Source of the DNA: Deltaproteobacteria bacterium
GTDB lineage: Bacteria; Myxococcota_A; UBA796; SXON01
Direction: 5' to 3'
Length of the DNA: 64,000 nucleotides
NCBI GenBank assembly: GCA_014191855.1
Contig: BJHF01000006.1
Location: 41,685-105,684, forward strand
Under the pieces are notes generated by a model. That model did no database searches, was not told where the DNA came from, and saw nothing but the letters and a program-made list of their open reading frames with translations. Made by a program: the position numbers and the translations under genes. Each line of letters starts with the position of its first letter. Within the stretch, counting starts at the first letter, position 1. This document shows positions 44,691 to 53,744 of the stretch, piece by piece.

Positions 44691-44696
44691 GCGCGT

Positions 44697-46514
44697 TCAC
44701 CACGAAACGGACATCAGATCGATCTCCGCTTCGTAGGGCCAGTACGAGCTCAAACCGGCCACCGCCACATCCGGGGCGCCATCGCCGCTCCAATCGCCGA
44801 GGATGGCTACATCTGTGCCAAACCCGCCGTAGGCGGTGCCCCCTGCGACCACAGCGTCGGCCGACTCCAGGCTGCGTGTGCCGGCCAGCGGGCCTGCGAA
44901 GGCGAAGAGCGCGCCCTCGTCGGCGTAGAGGAAGGAGCTGGATTCGGCGGCGACGAAGAGGTCAACGACGCCGTCACCGTTTCCGTCGCCGGTAGTGGTG
45001 GCCGAGCCGACGGACTCCCCGATTCCGCTGGTGTCCTCAATCTTTATCGCAGGTTCCTCGAGCGTGGCCGCATGGAGGGGGTCGGCAAACACCATCGCAC
45101 CCTCGATCACGCTGCTCCAAAAAAGCATGTCGGGGCTTCCATCTCCATCCATGTCGCCCGCATTTTCGGGGTACCCTCGGGCAGCGCGCAGGCTGGCTGT
45201 TCCCGCCAGCGCGTGGTCGCCGTCCGCGACATCCCGCGCCCCGACGAAGGGTGCCAAGACCACGTAGATCGCCCCAAAGGTCGGGTGCGCATCGTCGCTC
45301 GGCGCCGTTAGGTAGAGGTCGGTCAACCCGTCGCCGTCAACGTCTCCGGCCTCCGCGTATTGGTCGGCGAACCCCACCGACCCGCCATCAGAGAGCCTTG
45401 CGCTCGCCTCCGAGACGAGTCCGCTCGGGGCGCCAAACGGCGCGATGTAGGCGGCTCCCTCGCTCGTTTCGTCCACCGCTTCGGTGCTCGCGACCACCAT
45501 CACCCACGCACCCTCCCCGGCGGCGTCGGCCTTCGAGGCCACGTTGTCGAGTGCGCCGGTCCAGCAGGCCAACGAGTCGGAGAGCGTGCTGGACGCGAGG
45601 GTGCCCGAAACCACGCACACCTCTGCGCCCCCGTAGGCACCAGTCCGCACCGCAAGGTCTTGCGTGCCGTCGCCATCCCAGTCCCCGGCCCACCCGCCGC
45701 TTAGCCACGTGGATTCTGCGTTGGCCACCTCCACGCGCGCTCGCGCCCCGCTCAGGAGGTTCTCCCCCGGGCCGGAGCCGGTAACCAGATACGCCGCCCC
45801 AAAGGTGCCGTCTTGGTGAGTCTCACCAGGCAGTATCGCTAGCAGATCGCCGTGTCCATCGCCGTCCGCGTCACGACCGCCCGTGAGCTTTACGTCCAGC
45901 GTGTCCTGCTTGTCTCCCGTACCCAGCGAGCCCCATGTCGCCTCGGACCGGGAAGACCACCGCGAACAGTCGATCGCTCCCCCGGGACTCGCATCGGCCC
46001 GGGTGTCGATACAATCGTCAGCGTTTGTGGCGTAGCCTTCCACGAGCTCGCAGACGCGGATCGGCTCCGCCTCGCTGCCAAATCCGTCGCCATCCGCGTC
46101 GATCCACTGGCTGATCGCCTCAGGCGCGTCTTCGTTGGTTTCGCCGTCACAGTCGTGGTCCACGCCGTCGCACACATCGTCGGCCGCCTCGGGGTGGATG
46201 GAGGCGTCGGTGTCATCGCAATCCGTCGAATGCGCTCCGTAGCCCTCCGGCTTGACGCAGGCGGCGACGAGCTCGCCTGAGATTCCCCAGCCGTCGTTAT
46301 CGGCGTCGGGATACCATAATGCCGCGGTCGGGGAGGCCTCGTCGAGCGTGCCGTCGCAATCGTCGTCTACCCCGTCGCAGTTGTCGTCGGGCGCGCCGGG
46401 GTGCACGGCCGCGTCGTTCGGAGCGCAGTCCGTGGTGGTGAAACCGTCGCCATCGTCGTCTGTGAGCGGCCCGGCCGGATCGAGCGGGCAGCCGACAACG
46501 AACAACATCCACAT
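44697..46514 (-). CDS. Lipoprotein with MopE-type metal-binding repeats and FG-GAP propeller
   Basis: 605 residues from ATG 46514 (a second ATG two codons in is possible). MWMLFVVGC is a very short lipoprotein signal. Residues about 18-180 hold MopE-like units: DDDGDGFTTTDCAPNDAAVHPGAP, DNCDGVDDDCDG, STDCDDTDASIHPEA and ADDCIDTRADASPGG. Residues 215-600 are an integrin-alpha-like FG-GAP propeller: RDADGDGHGDLLA, GDWDGDGTQDLAV, GDVDGDGLTDLYL, GDMDGDGSPDMLF, GDGNGDGVVDLFV and GDWSGDGAPDVAV. It is probably a calcium- or metal-loaded surface protein. It is divergent from the lipoprotein at 46537 with 22 bases between starts. Confidence 0.88.
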   Translation of the reverse strand: MWMLFVVGCPLDPAGPLTDDDGDGFTTTDCAPNDAAVHPGAPDDNCDGVDDDCDGTLDEASPTAALWYPDADNDGWGISGELVAACVKPEGYGAHSTDCDDTDASIHPEAADDVCDGVDHDCDGETNEDAPEAISQWIDADGDGFGSEAEPIRVCELVEGYATNADDCIDTRADASPGGAIDCSRWSSRSEATWGSLGTGDKQDTLDVKLTGGRDADGDGHGDLLAILPGETHQDGTFGAAYLVTGSGPGENLLSGARARVEVANAESTWLSGGWAGDWDGDGTQDLAVRTGAYGGAEVCVVSGTLASSTLSDSLACWTGALDNVASKADAAGEGAWVMVVASTEAVDETSEGAAYIAPFGAPSGLVSEASARLSDGGSVGFADQYAEAGDVDGDGLTDLYLTAPSDDAHPTFGAIYVVLAPFVGARDVADGDHALAGTASLRAARGYPENAGDMDGDGSPDMLFWSSVIEGAMVFADPLHAATLEEPAIKIEDTSGIGESVGSATTTGDGNGDGVVDLFVAAESSSFLYADEGALFAFAGPLAGTRSLESADAVVAGGTAYGGFGTDVAILGDWSGDGAPDVAVAGLSSYWPYEAEIDLMSVSW

Positions 46515-46536
46515 CGATCAGGGTTATCCTGTCGCC

Positions 46537-47373
46537 ATGATCTGGCTCGCCGCATGCACCACCGTGGAGGAGGCGGCCCCGCCGGATCCGGCCGTGGAGT
46601 TCACGTTGGCGGGCTGCGTCGAGCATTGGACGTCCAGCCCCGCTGACGACGAGGGATGGACGACTGTCGGGTCCTATCTGTACGGCACGGAGGATCGGCT
46701 GCAAGCCTGGGACATTCGGTTCGCGGACGAAGATGGCGATCACTGGGAGTCCGGCCTCTCGCATTGGGACGAGCTCGGCTGTCCCGACCGCACGATCACC
46801 GAGGGTGCGTACCCGTGGAGCCAGTACGCCATCGTGGACGATGTAACTTGCGACGACCATCAAAACGCGCTCACTTGGGAGAACGCTTGGACTTGGGAGG
46901 ACAGCGCTGGCCCTGGGGCGGCGACAAACCGATATCGGTACGAAAACGGCTACCTGGATGACCGCCTGGCGAGCAAACATCTCGTCGTGATCGCGGAAGA
47001 CGGCGATGAATCACCCGGCTACACCGCCTACTACGAGTACGATGGCGACGGAAACGTGCGCTCAGAAGAGACTTGGTACGACGGGGAGCGGAGCAACACC
47101 GACGCCTACATCTGGCGCGATGGGCTGCTCAAGGTGCACGAGGTGAGCTCGCCGTCCGTCAACTACATTGAGACCTTCGCACACGACGAGCTCCGCCGCG
47201 TGGAGCGGCGCGAATACGGGCACGGAAGCGACGGCGTCGCCGACAGCTTCAGCTCGTTCACCCTGTATTTCTATGCGGACGACACCCCGCGGCGCGTCGG
47301 CTCGGAAACGACGTATCTCGACGGCGACGACCCGGACTCGCACGTGGAGGCGCGTTGGACCTGCCCGCCCTGA
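46537..47373 (+). CDS. Small-signal lipoprotein with YD-like repeats, unknown function
   Basis: 278 residues from ATG 46537. MIWLAAC leaves only six residues before the presumed lipidated cysteine, the shortest in the window; no better upstream start is available because the divergent gene begins 22 bases away. The body is aromatic and acidic with tyrosine-rich repeated phrases (NRYRYENGYLDD, YYEYDGDGNVRSEETWYDG, FYADDTPRRVGSETTYLDG) reminiscent of YD repeats in RHS-like proteins, without the full pattern. Cysteines at CVEHW, LGCPD, VTCDDH and WTCPP may form disulfides. Exported role unknown. Confidence 0.7.
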   Translation: MIWLAACTTVEEAAPPDPAVEFTLAGCVEHWTSSPADDEGWTTVGSYLYGTEDRLQAWDIRFADEDGDHWESGLSHWDELGCPDRTITEGAYPWSQYAIVDDVTCDDHQNALTWENAWTWEDSAGPGAATNRYRYENGYLDDRLASKHLVVIAEDGDESPGYTAYYEYDGDGNVRSEETWYDGERSNTDAYIWRDGLLKVHEVSSPSVNYIETFAHDELRRVERREYGHGSDGVADSFSSFTLYFYADDTPRRVGSETTYLDGDDPDSHVEARWTCPP

Positions 47374-47386
47374 TCCCGCCCCCACC

Positions 47387-47947
47387 CTACCCGTGCAACA
47401 TCTCCGCCCAAACCAGCGCCGGCCCCGCGCCAACGCCGGCCACCGCGGCCTGAACGCTCGCCATGTCCCCGCCATCGCAGGTGGCCGTAGCCAGGCCGAG
47501 CGCAGCCGCCAAAACCACCGCCGGCACGCCCAACTGCGGCGCGAACGGCCCTTCGCCGCTGTACCCGCTCACGACGAACACCACCGGGGCACGGTGCGCC
47601 GCCGCGAGCTGAATCGCCTCGTGGAACACACCATAACTCAGCGAGCCCGTGCCCAGGAAACACACCGATGGCTCGCCCGCCAGCGCAACGCCCACCGCTT
47701 CGAGGGCCCGGATCGCGGGGGACTCGCCCGGCGGCACCACCTTGTACGGCCGCGCTTCCGCCAACGCGGAGGGATCGGCGCCCCGCAGGATCGCCGCGCC
47801 GCGCTCACGACGCCCGGGGAACAACCACGCGCGCTTCGGCGACGCAGCGACGACGCCCTCCACCAGCGCTTCGACGCCGTGGGTGCCCGCCGAAACGGGC
47901 TGCGCTGCGCTCCACGCGCGGAAAGCGCTGGGGGAATCGCCGTTCAC
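47387..47947 (-). CDS. Shortened, degenerate 2-oxoacid dehydrogenase E1-alpha-like protein
   Basis: 186 residues, about half the usual E1-alpha length. The core AIRALEAVGVALAGEPSVCF, LGTGSLSYGVFHEAIQLAAA, HRAPVVFVVSGYSGEGPF follows the order of E1-alpha (GDGAxxxGxxHEalNxAa...PvvFvxxNN). The thiamine-diphosphate motif is broken: the GDG aspartate is Thr (GTG) and the NN pair is replaced by Ser-Gly. The N-terminal helical half is missing. It overlaps the E2 gene by four bases in an E1beta-E2-E1alpha order with lipA upstream, so it belongs to this complex. Loss of cofactor ligands means it may be structural rather than catalytic. Confidence 0.7.
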   Translation of the reverse strand: MNGDSPSAFRAWSAAQPVSAGTHGVEALVEGVVAASPKRAWLFPGRRERGAAILRGADPSALAEARPYKVVPPGESPAIRALEAVGVALAGEPSVCFLGTGSLSYGVFHEAIQLAAAHRAPVVFVVSGYSGEGPFAPQLGVPAVVLAAALGLATATCDGGDMASVQAAVAGVGAGPALVWAEMLHG

Positions 47948-49242
47948 AGGAGCTCCAGGAAGAGCTGCTCGGGGGCTTCAAGGATCGCCTTCAGCGCGCT
48001 CACTGCGCGGGCGGCGACGGCGCCGTCGATCACGCGATGGTCGAAGCTGGGGGAGAGGTACATCATCGGCCGGATGACCACCTGCCCGTCGATGGCCACG
48101 GGGCGGTCGTGGATCTGGTTGACGCCCAGGATCGCGACCTCGGGATGATTGAGGATCGGGGTGGCGAAGCGCCCGCCGATGTTGCCCACAGACGTGATGG
48201 TGAACGTGCCGCCGGTAAGCTCGTCGAGCTTCGCTTTCCCATCGCGAGTGCGTTGCGAGAGGTCGTTGATCTCGTGCGCGAGCTGGAGCAGCGTCTTGTC
48301 CTGCACGCGCTTGATCACCGGCACGAACAGGCCGGCCGGCGTATCCACTGCGATGCCGATGTTCACATCCGCGCGGACCACCAGCTCGAAGCTCGCTTCA
48401 TCCATCACGGCGTTGAGCGTGGGGAAGTCGCGGAACACGCGCACCAGCGCCTTCATGATGAAGGGCAGATAGCTGAGCTTCACGCCCGTCGCTTCGGCGG
48501 CCGGGTTCAGCGCCTTCCGCAGCGACACGAGCCGGCTCGCATCCACCTCGTCCACGTACGTGAAGTGCGGCGCGGTGTGCCAGGCCTGCACCATCTTCTC
48601 GGCGATCTTGCGGCGTAGACCGATGATCTTCACGCGCTCGTCGCCCTTCGAGGGTGTCGGAGCCACGAGCGCGGGCGGCGCCTTGGGCAGGGCGGCGGCG
48701 TTGAACGACTCGACGTCCGCTCGGGTGACGCGGCCGTCTTTGCCAGAGCCGGGGACCGCCTCAAGGGCGATGCCGCGGGCGCTGGCCTCGTGGCGAACGG
48801 CCGGGCTTGCGAGCGCTTTTTCCCCAACAGGCCGCGGCGGAGGGGGCATCTTCGCGGCGACGGCGGGATGAACACCGGATGCGGTTGCGGTGCTTGGGGC
48901 GGGCTTGGGCGCCGTCGCTTTCGGAGCGGCCGTAGCGGCGGCAACCGGCGCCGGCGCGGCCGCAACCGGCTTCGGCGCTTCCGCCACCGCGGCCGGCATC
49001 GCCCCGCCCGCGAGATCGATCTCGACGAGCGCGCTGTGGACTCGGACCACATCCCCAGGTTTGCCGTGCAGCTTCACCACGCGGCCCGACTTCGGCGAGC
49101 TGATCTCCACCGTGGCCTTGTCGGTCATGATCTCGCAGATGGGCTGGTCCGTGGCCACCATGTCGCCCTGGTTCACCTTCCAACTGACGATCTCGCCTTC
49201 GACCACACCTTCGCCGATCTCGGGCAGCTCAAACACGAACAT
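47944..49242 (-). CDS. 2-oxoacid dehydrogenase E2 component (dihydrolipoyl acyltransferase)
   Basis: 432 residues from ATG 49242. An N-terminal lipoyl domain holds the lipoylated lysine at residue 42 (EIMTDKATVEI). An Ala/Pro-rich hinge (about 80-130) precedes a peripheral-subunit-binding domain (ASPAVRHEASARGIALEAVPGSGKDGRVTRADV, in two parts). The catalytic domain contains PHFTYVDEVD and LSPSFDHRVIDGAVAA with His402. Everything expected of a functional E2 is present. The MTDKA lipoyl motif resembles branched-chain or pyruvate complexes. No E3 gene is in the window. Confidence 0.94.
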   Translation of the reverse strand: MFVFELPEIGEGVVEGEIVSWKVNQGDMVATDQPICEIMTDKATVEISSPKSGRVVKLHGKPGDVVRVHSALVEIDLAGGAMPAAVAEAPKPVAAAPAPVAAATAAPKATAPKPAPSTATASGVHPAVAAKMPPPPRPVGEKALASPAVRHEASARGIALEAVPGSGKDGRVTRADVESFNAAALPKAPPALVAPTPSKGDERVKIIGLRRKIAEKMVQAWHTAPHFTYVDEVDASRLVSLRKALNPAAEATGVKLSYLPFIMKALVRVFRDFPTLNAVMDEASFELVVRADVNIGIAVDTPAGLFVPVIKRVQDKTLLQLAHEINDLSQRTRDGKAKLDELTGGTFTITSVGNIGGRFATPILNHPEVAILGVNQIHDRPVAIDGQVVIRPMMYLSPSFDHRVIDGAVAARAVSALKAILEAPEQLFLELL

Positions 49243-49252
49243 CAGGGCTTCC

Positions 49253-50056
49253 TCAGGGGGTAAACGAGTCGGAGATGGCGGCGGCCAGGGCGCTCGCCCC
49301 GGCGGCGGCTTGAATCGAGAGGGGGCGAGCTTCGAGGCGCCAGAACGCTTGCTCGGACACCGCCGCGAGCGGGCTTGGATCGCCATGGCCGACAAGGACA
49401 ACGCGCCCCGTTCGCGCGGCCAGGGCGGCGATGGTCTTAGGGTCGCGACAGCCGCGGAGGTCCACCACCTCGACGCCCTCGGTGCTGCTCAGCGCCAGCG
49501 CGACGCCCGCGCCCTCGGCGAGCACCGTCAGCCCCGTTCCCGCGCGGCGCACGACTGGCTCGGAGAGCGCGGTGGTATCGGCCTCGCCGCGGCTATCGAG
49601 CGAGCTCTCCGTTACGACGACGAGGACTGGCCGGTTTGCCGCGATCGCGGCCAACAGCATGCCCGCCGCATCGGAGGCCACGCCCGCGACAGCGAGCAGC
49701 ACGCCGGGGGGGGCAACGGGCAGCGTGCCATCATCCGGCAGCACCACCAGCGCCACGAGCGCCGCGTTGAATGTACCATTACTGCGAATGCCGAGCGCCG
49801 CCGCCTCCCCGAGCGCCTCGGCCGCTCGCGCCACACCTGCGGGATCGATCAACTCGACGACCGGCCGCTTCCCCGCCAGGGCCAGGCCCGCCGCCGCGCC
49901 GACGCTGCCGGCCTCCGAGAGCGGCGTACGAAGCAGGTTTCCCGTGACCCCCTTGCTCAGCCCGGCCACGCCGACCGCTTCGCCGACCAGCACCCCGTTC
50001 GGGGAAGCGGCGTGGGCGGCCAGTGCGGCGCGGAGCTGGTCGCGTCCCGTTCTCAT
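49253..50056 (-). CDS. Shortened, divergent 2-oxoacid dehydrogenase E1-beta-like protein
   Basis: 267 residues, against about 325 in typical E1-beta. The N-terminal half aligns by eye: GVLVGEAVGVAGLSKGVTG (keeping the glutamate that contacts thiamine diphosphate), LLRTPLSEAGSVGAAAGLAL, AGKRPVVELIDPAGVARAAEA. The central region normally rich in Tyr and Gly is poorly kept, and the C-terminal transketolase-C domain (GRVVLVGHGDPSPLAAVSEQAFWRLEA) is recognisable but short. It overlaps lipA by four bases upstream and is ten bases from the E2 gene. It pairs with the degenerate E1-alpha encoded further downstream. Confidence 0.75.
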   Translation of the reverse strand: MRTGRDQLRAALAAHAASPNGVLVGEAVGVAGLSKGVTGNLLRTPLSEAGSVGAAAGLALAGKRPVVELIDPAGVARAAEALGEAAALGIRSNGTFNAALVALVVLPDDGTLPVAPPGVLLAVAGVASDAAGMLLAAIAANRPVLVVVTESSLDSRGEADTTALSEPVVRRAGTGLTVLAEGAGVALALSSTEGVEVVDLRGCRDPKTIAALAARTGRVVLVGHGDPSPLAAVSEQAFWRLEARPLSIQAAAGASALAAAISDSFTP

Positions 50057-51087
50057 GCTTCGGCTCCGGGGGGCGCCGAGCGGGCGCGAAGGAAGTCGCG
50101 GATGAAGTACTCGCCCGCCTTGTAGGACGAGCGCACCAGCGGCCCGCTCGCGACGTAGCGGAAGCCCATGGCGCGGCCTTCCTCCGCGTAGCGCGCGAAT
50201 ACGTCTGGATGTACGTACTCCTTGACGTCGAGGTGGTTCGTGGTGGGGCGGAGGTACTGTCCGACCGTGAGGAAGTCGACGTTCAGCTCACGCAGAAGGC
50301 GCATCGTGTCGAGCACCTCGTCGGCGGATTCGCCGTGACCGACCTGGATGCTCGTCTTCGTAAGGAAGCCGCGGTGCTTGGCATGGGTGAGGATGCGCGT
50401 GCTCTGCTCCCAATTCGCGCGCGGATCGCGCACGGGAACCTGGAGCCTCGGGATGGTCTCCACGTTGTGGGCCAGGACATCCGGTCGGGCTTCAAGCAGC
50501 GCATCCAGGAGATCGGTGCGCCCGCGGAAGTCGGGGATGAGCACCTCCACCATCGTGCGCGGGCTGCGCTCGCGGGAAGCCCGGATGCACGCGGCGAAGT
50601 GGCCGGCGCCCTGATCGGGGAGATCGTCGCGATTCACGCTCGTGACCACCACGTAGTCCAGCTCCATCTCCGCGATCGCGTTCGCGATGTTCGCGGGCTC
50701 CGCCGCGTCCGGCGGAGCGGGGTTTCTCGCCGTTTCCACCGCGCAGAAGCGGCATCCGCGCGTGCACGTGTCGCCCAGCACCATGAAGGTGGCGGTGCCG
50801 CCGCCCCAGCACTCGCCCACGTTCGGGCAGTGCGCCTCTTCGCACACGGTATGCAGCCCCAGCTCGCGGGCACGACCTTTGATGCGGGTATATCGATCCC
50901 CGCCAGGCATCCGTACTTTCAGCCACTCCGGACGGCCACCCACCACGACACCCTCCCGGGCGCGAGTGCTTACCTCGATCGGCGCGGGGCAGCCACCGGT
51001 GGCGGTCGACCCCGTCGCGCCAGCGGGCACGGCCCCAAGCGTCTGAGGATTGTAAGGGCCGCAGCGCAGGCGCGCAGTCGGGCGCAT
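50053..51087 (-). CDS. lipA: Lipoyl synthase
   Basis: 344 residues if starting at ATG 51087; the conserved part begins at RPEWLKVRMPGGD, so a start about 40 codons later is possible. Two iron-sulfur motifs are complete: CEEAHCPNVGECW (Cys82, 87, 93) for the auxiliary cluster and CTRGCRFC (Cys108, 112, 115) for the radical SAM cluster. LGDTCTRGCRFCAV, VTSVNRDDLPDQGAGHFA and VASGPLVRSSYKAGEY are hallmarks. It inserts sulfur into octanoyl groups to make lipoate, the cofactor of the E2 encoded two genes downstream, so the operon makes both the acceptor and its cofactor. Confidence 0.97.
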   Translation of the reverse strand: MRPTARLRCGPYNPQTLGAVPAGATGSTATGGCPAPIEVSTRAREGVVVGGRPEWLKVRMPGGDRYTRIKGRARELGLHTVCEEAHCPNVGECWGGGTATFMVLGDTCTRGCRFCAVETARNPAPPDAAEPANIANAIAEMELDYVVVTSVNRDDLPDQGAGHFAACIRASRERSPRTMVEVLIPDFRGRTDLLDALLEARPDVLAHNVETIPRLQVPVRDPRANWEQSTRILTHAKHRGFLTKTSIQVGHGESADEVLDTMRLLRELNVDFLTVGQYLRPTTNHLDVKEYVHPDVFARYAEEGRAMGFRYVASGPLVRSSYKAGEYFIRDFLRARSAPPGAEA

Positions 51088-51124
51088 TCTTGGATAGGAT
51101 GCGGCCCCGACGACTGGAGCCCCG

Positions 51125-52372
51125 ATGCACCGCCTGACCGTTCCCGCCCTGCTTTTGCTCATCACCGGCTGCGACACCGAGACCGCCGACCCGAAAGAAA
51201 CCGGCGGCGACACCGCCGTAGATACGGGTGAAACTGGCGATACCGACACCGGCGACACGGATACGGACACCGGCGACACCGACACGGGAGATACCAACGA
51301 GACCGGCGACTCGGGCATCGACACCAGCCTGCCGCCCCCACCGACCACCGGCTACTTCGGTCCGCCCGCCCTCGTTGTGCTCGCCGACGACGGCGCGGGC
51401 GCCGCGAAGGTGATGGTTATCGACACCGCGGCGGCCACCTCGACCACCATCACCGGCGTTACCGTACCCAAGACGGCAACGTTCGGATGCGCGGGCCAGT
51501 ACGTGTGGGTGCTCTCCACGAAGGGAGATGCGGCGACGCCCGACGTCGCGTACGGCGTCGAAGCTCGCAACCTCGTGATCGGCGCCACGATCGAGCTGCC
51601 CGCGAAGTTCGACCCCAAAGCGGTCACCTACAACGAGTCCTTCTGGTTCGCCGGGGATGGCAGCGCGTCCGTGATGTCGTACGACGGGGCCGGCGCCGAG
51701 GGGGGCAGCATCGACCTCAGCTCGGTCGCCGACGCGGACGGGATCCCCGAGGTTCGGGCGTTCATCCCGAGCGATGCCGGTCAGGCCGCAGTGCTGGCGC
51801 GCACGGGATCTGGGGCAACGACCAAGAGCGGGGTCGCCTTCCTCGACTTTGCCGCGCTCTCCATCACCGGGAGCGGCGATCTCGCAGGTTCCAACGCGGG
51901 CTCTGCCGCGGGTGGCGTGCCCGGGGCGCTGATGATCAATTTGGAGGCGTCCGGAACGTCCGGCGGCGCGCTGGAGCTGTTCGACACGACGAGCAAAAGC
52001 AGCGCCGGCAACGCGGTGGACTTCAGCGGCGTTACCCGCGTGGCCACCGTGAGCGGCGGCGCAGGCGATGGCACGATGTACGTGGCGGTTGACGACGGCG
52101 ATGCGATCACCGTGCACCGCTACATCTCCGACGGCACCGACCTCGGCACGATCACCACGAACACCATCGCCAATGGGCTGGCCGTCGTGCAGCCGTACCT
52201 GTGGTCGGGCGAAGGCACCGGCACGAGCGCGAACTTGATCGGCTACGATCTGGCCTCTGGCGCCGAGAGCGCGACGGTCGCGATCGGCAGCTCCATCTAT
52301 GGGGTGGCCGCATGCGCCCCGCCCCCGATGCCGCCCAACGATACGGGCGACACCGCCGCGCCGCCGGAATAG
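51125..52372 (+). CDS. Lipoprotein with Asp-Thr-Gly repeat linker and propeller-like body
   Basis: 415 residues. MHRLTVPALLLLITGC is a normal lipoprotein signal with a basic n-region. Residues about 20-65 are a low-complexity Asp/Thr/Gly/Glu linker (GDTDTDTGDTDTGDTNETG), typical of Myxococcota surface lipoproteins. The remaining 340 residues are rich in Ala/Gly/Thr/Ser with repeated short strands (ALVVLADDGAGAAKVMVID, TFGCAGQYVWVLST), suggesting a beta propeller. The end [13 protein letters not shown] repeats the linker motif. It lies divergent from lipA with 37 bases between starts. Confidence 0.78.
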   Translation: MHRLTVPALLLLITGCDTETADPKETGGDTAVDTGETGDTDTGDTDTDTGDTDTGDTNETGDSGIDTSLPPPPTTGYFGPPALVVLADDGAGAAKVMVIDTAAATSTTITGVTVPKTATFGCAGQYVWVLSTKGDAATPDVAYGVEARNLVIGATIELPAKFDPKAVTYNESFWFAGDGSASVMSYDGAGAEGGSIDLSSVADADGIPEVRAFIPSDAGQAAVLARTGSGATTKSGVAFLDFAALSITGSGDLAGSNAGSAAGGVPGALMINLEASGTSGGALELFDTTSKSSAGNAVDFSGVTRVATVSGGAGDGTMYVAVDDGDAITVHRYISDGTDLGTITTNTIANGLAVVQPYLWSGEGTGTSANLIGYDLASGAESATVAIGSSIYGVAACAPPPMPPNDTGDTAAPPE

Positions 52373-52854
52373 CCGCGCGGAGGTTGTTGCCCTCCGTTCC
52401 CATCGACATCCGGCGCCCCGAGCTTCGCGCGGAGGTGATCGCGCTCATCGATCTGGTCTGTCACGGCCAGGTGGATGGGGAGCTGCGTGTGCCCGTGGAA
52501 GAGCTCGTGCGAACCTTGGGAATCCCGGTGGCGGCCGCGTTTCACGAGCAGCTGGCGGAGCGCGGGGATCTCCACTTCGCCGGTGATGCCTTCGTGAACG
52601 GGGGGCGCCCGATCGTTCGCAACGTCAAGTTTCTCGGCCTCACGGGCCAGCTTGAGATCGCGGCGACGCTGCGCGGGGAGCTGCACCGCGCCGTGGACCG
52701 GTTCACGCTGACCTTCGAGCCCGGCGCGAGCTTCCGCCTCGGACGCCGCATCTTCGAGACCGAGCTGCGGCGCCTGGAGGTGACCCCCACCACGGTGCGG
52801 ATCGTGTTCTCCCCGATCTTCGAGCTGAGGGTGCACCTCGAAGCGAGCGCGTAG
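52312..52854 (+). CDS. Conserved-looking cytosolic protein of unknown function
   Basis: The part from [22 protein letters not shown] to the end (about 155 residues) has a protein-like composition with alternating helices and strands ([50 protein letters not shown]). No family is recognised and there is no signal peptide. The start is unclear: the ATG at 52312 overlaps the previous gene by 61 bases and adds Arg-rich sequence; TTG codons at 52384 and 52387 follow a GGAGG too closely. It is convergent with the esterase gene, 23 bases away. Confidence 0.55.
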   Translation: MRPAPDAAQRYGRHRRAAGIAARRLLPSVPIDIRRPELRAEVIALIDLVCHGQVDGELRVPVEELVRTLGIPVAAAFHEQLAERGDLHFAGDAFVNGGRPIVRNVKFLGLTGQLEIAATLRGELHRAVDRFTLTFEPGASFRLGRRIFETELRRLEVTPTTVRIVFSPIFELRVHLEASA

Positions 52855-52877
52855 GCGGCCGGGGATCGGCGCCGCGC

Positions 52878-53624
52878 TCAGCGCATGGGGTGGGTGTCCC
52901 AGAACTCGAACATGGCATCTTGACCTGTCCAGTTCGGGCCGGGCGTGTGGTCGGTGTCCGGCCACACCGTGAGCTGCGAGTCGAAGCCCTTCTCAAGGAG
53001 CGTGGCGTGGGCCTCTTCCATCGCGGCGAGCCACTCGGTATCCAGCTCACCCGCCGAATTGTGGAAGGCAACGCCCGAAAATTTGTTGGGAAGGAAGGCG
53101 TTGAAGTAGGCGGGGGCCCCGGTGATCGTGACGAAGCTCGCGGCGAGGTCCGGGCCTACCACGTTGTAGGCGAGGTACCCGCCGTTGCTGTGGCCGGCGA
53201 GGTGTACCTTCGCGGGGTCGCCCCCGAAACACGTCAGCACCTCGTCGAGCAGCTCCGCGACCGGGGGCACAACGTCGGTGGGGTAGCCGGACTCCGTGAC
53301 GTAGGGGACGACGAGCCGGTAGCCGCGCGAGTCTTCGTCGAAGAAGGCTTCCCAGGTGGCGGAGGCGGAGCCACGGTCGCCGGGACCGCCAGGAAGGAAC
53401 AGGACAAGCGGCGCGTCGGCCCCCTCGGGGTGGGTAACGAAGTAGGGGCTGGCCGGCGTGTCCGTGACCTCCTGGCGGCCCTCGGTGGGCGCCGGGCACC
53501 AGTCGGGCGGCTCGAACGGGGCGGCGGTGTCGGCTGTGTCGGCCCTGCCAGCGGTGTCGCCGGTCGTGGAGGAGTCGGCTGGGAGGGAGGAGTCGCAGGC
53601 CAGCGCGAAGAGGAGGAGCGTCAT
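52878..53624 (-). CDS. Alpha/beta-hydrolase lipoprotein (PHB-depolymerase/esterase-like)
   Basis: 248 residues from ATG 53624. [10 protein letters not shown] is a short lipoprotein signal followed by a Thr/Asp/Ala linker ([19 protein letters not shown]). The nucleophile elbow is [14 protein letters not shown] (GxSxG), after [16 protein letters not shown], with an expected late histidine in [12 protein letters not shown]. The GHSNGG elbow and size fit the poly(3-hydroxybutyrate) depolymerase/feruloyl-esterase-like group of secreted esterases. The frame stays open far upstream, antisense to icmF, but that part is shadow. Located outside the inner membrane. Confidence 0.83.
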   Translation of the reverse strand: MTLLLFALACDSSLPADSSTTGDTAGRADTADTAAPFEPPDWCPAPTEGRQEVTDTPASPYFVTHPEGADAPLVLFLPGGPGDRGSASATWEAFFDEDSRGYRLVVPYVTESGYPTDVVPPVAELLDEVLTCFGGDPAKVHLAGHSNGGYLAYNVVGPDLAASFVTITGAPAYFNAFLPNKFSGVAFHNSAGELDTEWLAAMEEAHATLLEKGFDSQLTVWPDTDHTPGPNWTGQDAMFEFWDTHPMR

Positions 53625-53744
53625 GGCGGAAGGGTAGCCGGTTGGTCGGCGGACCGCGCGGCGCCGCGGGAGGCGCGCTCGGCGGCGCGCTGCGGCGGGC
53701 GCCGCGCCCGTTCCTTGATACAGCGCCCCCCCTCCGGAGGGCCC

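Noticed and set aside
51088..51348. N-terminal extension of lipA with Ser/Pro/Val repeats
   Set aside because: This is the antisense reading of the Asp-Thr-Gly linker of the divergent lipoprotein at 51125.
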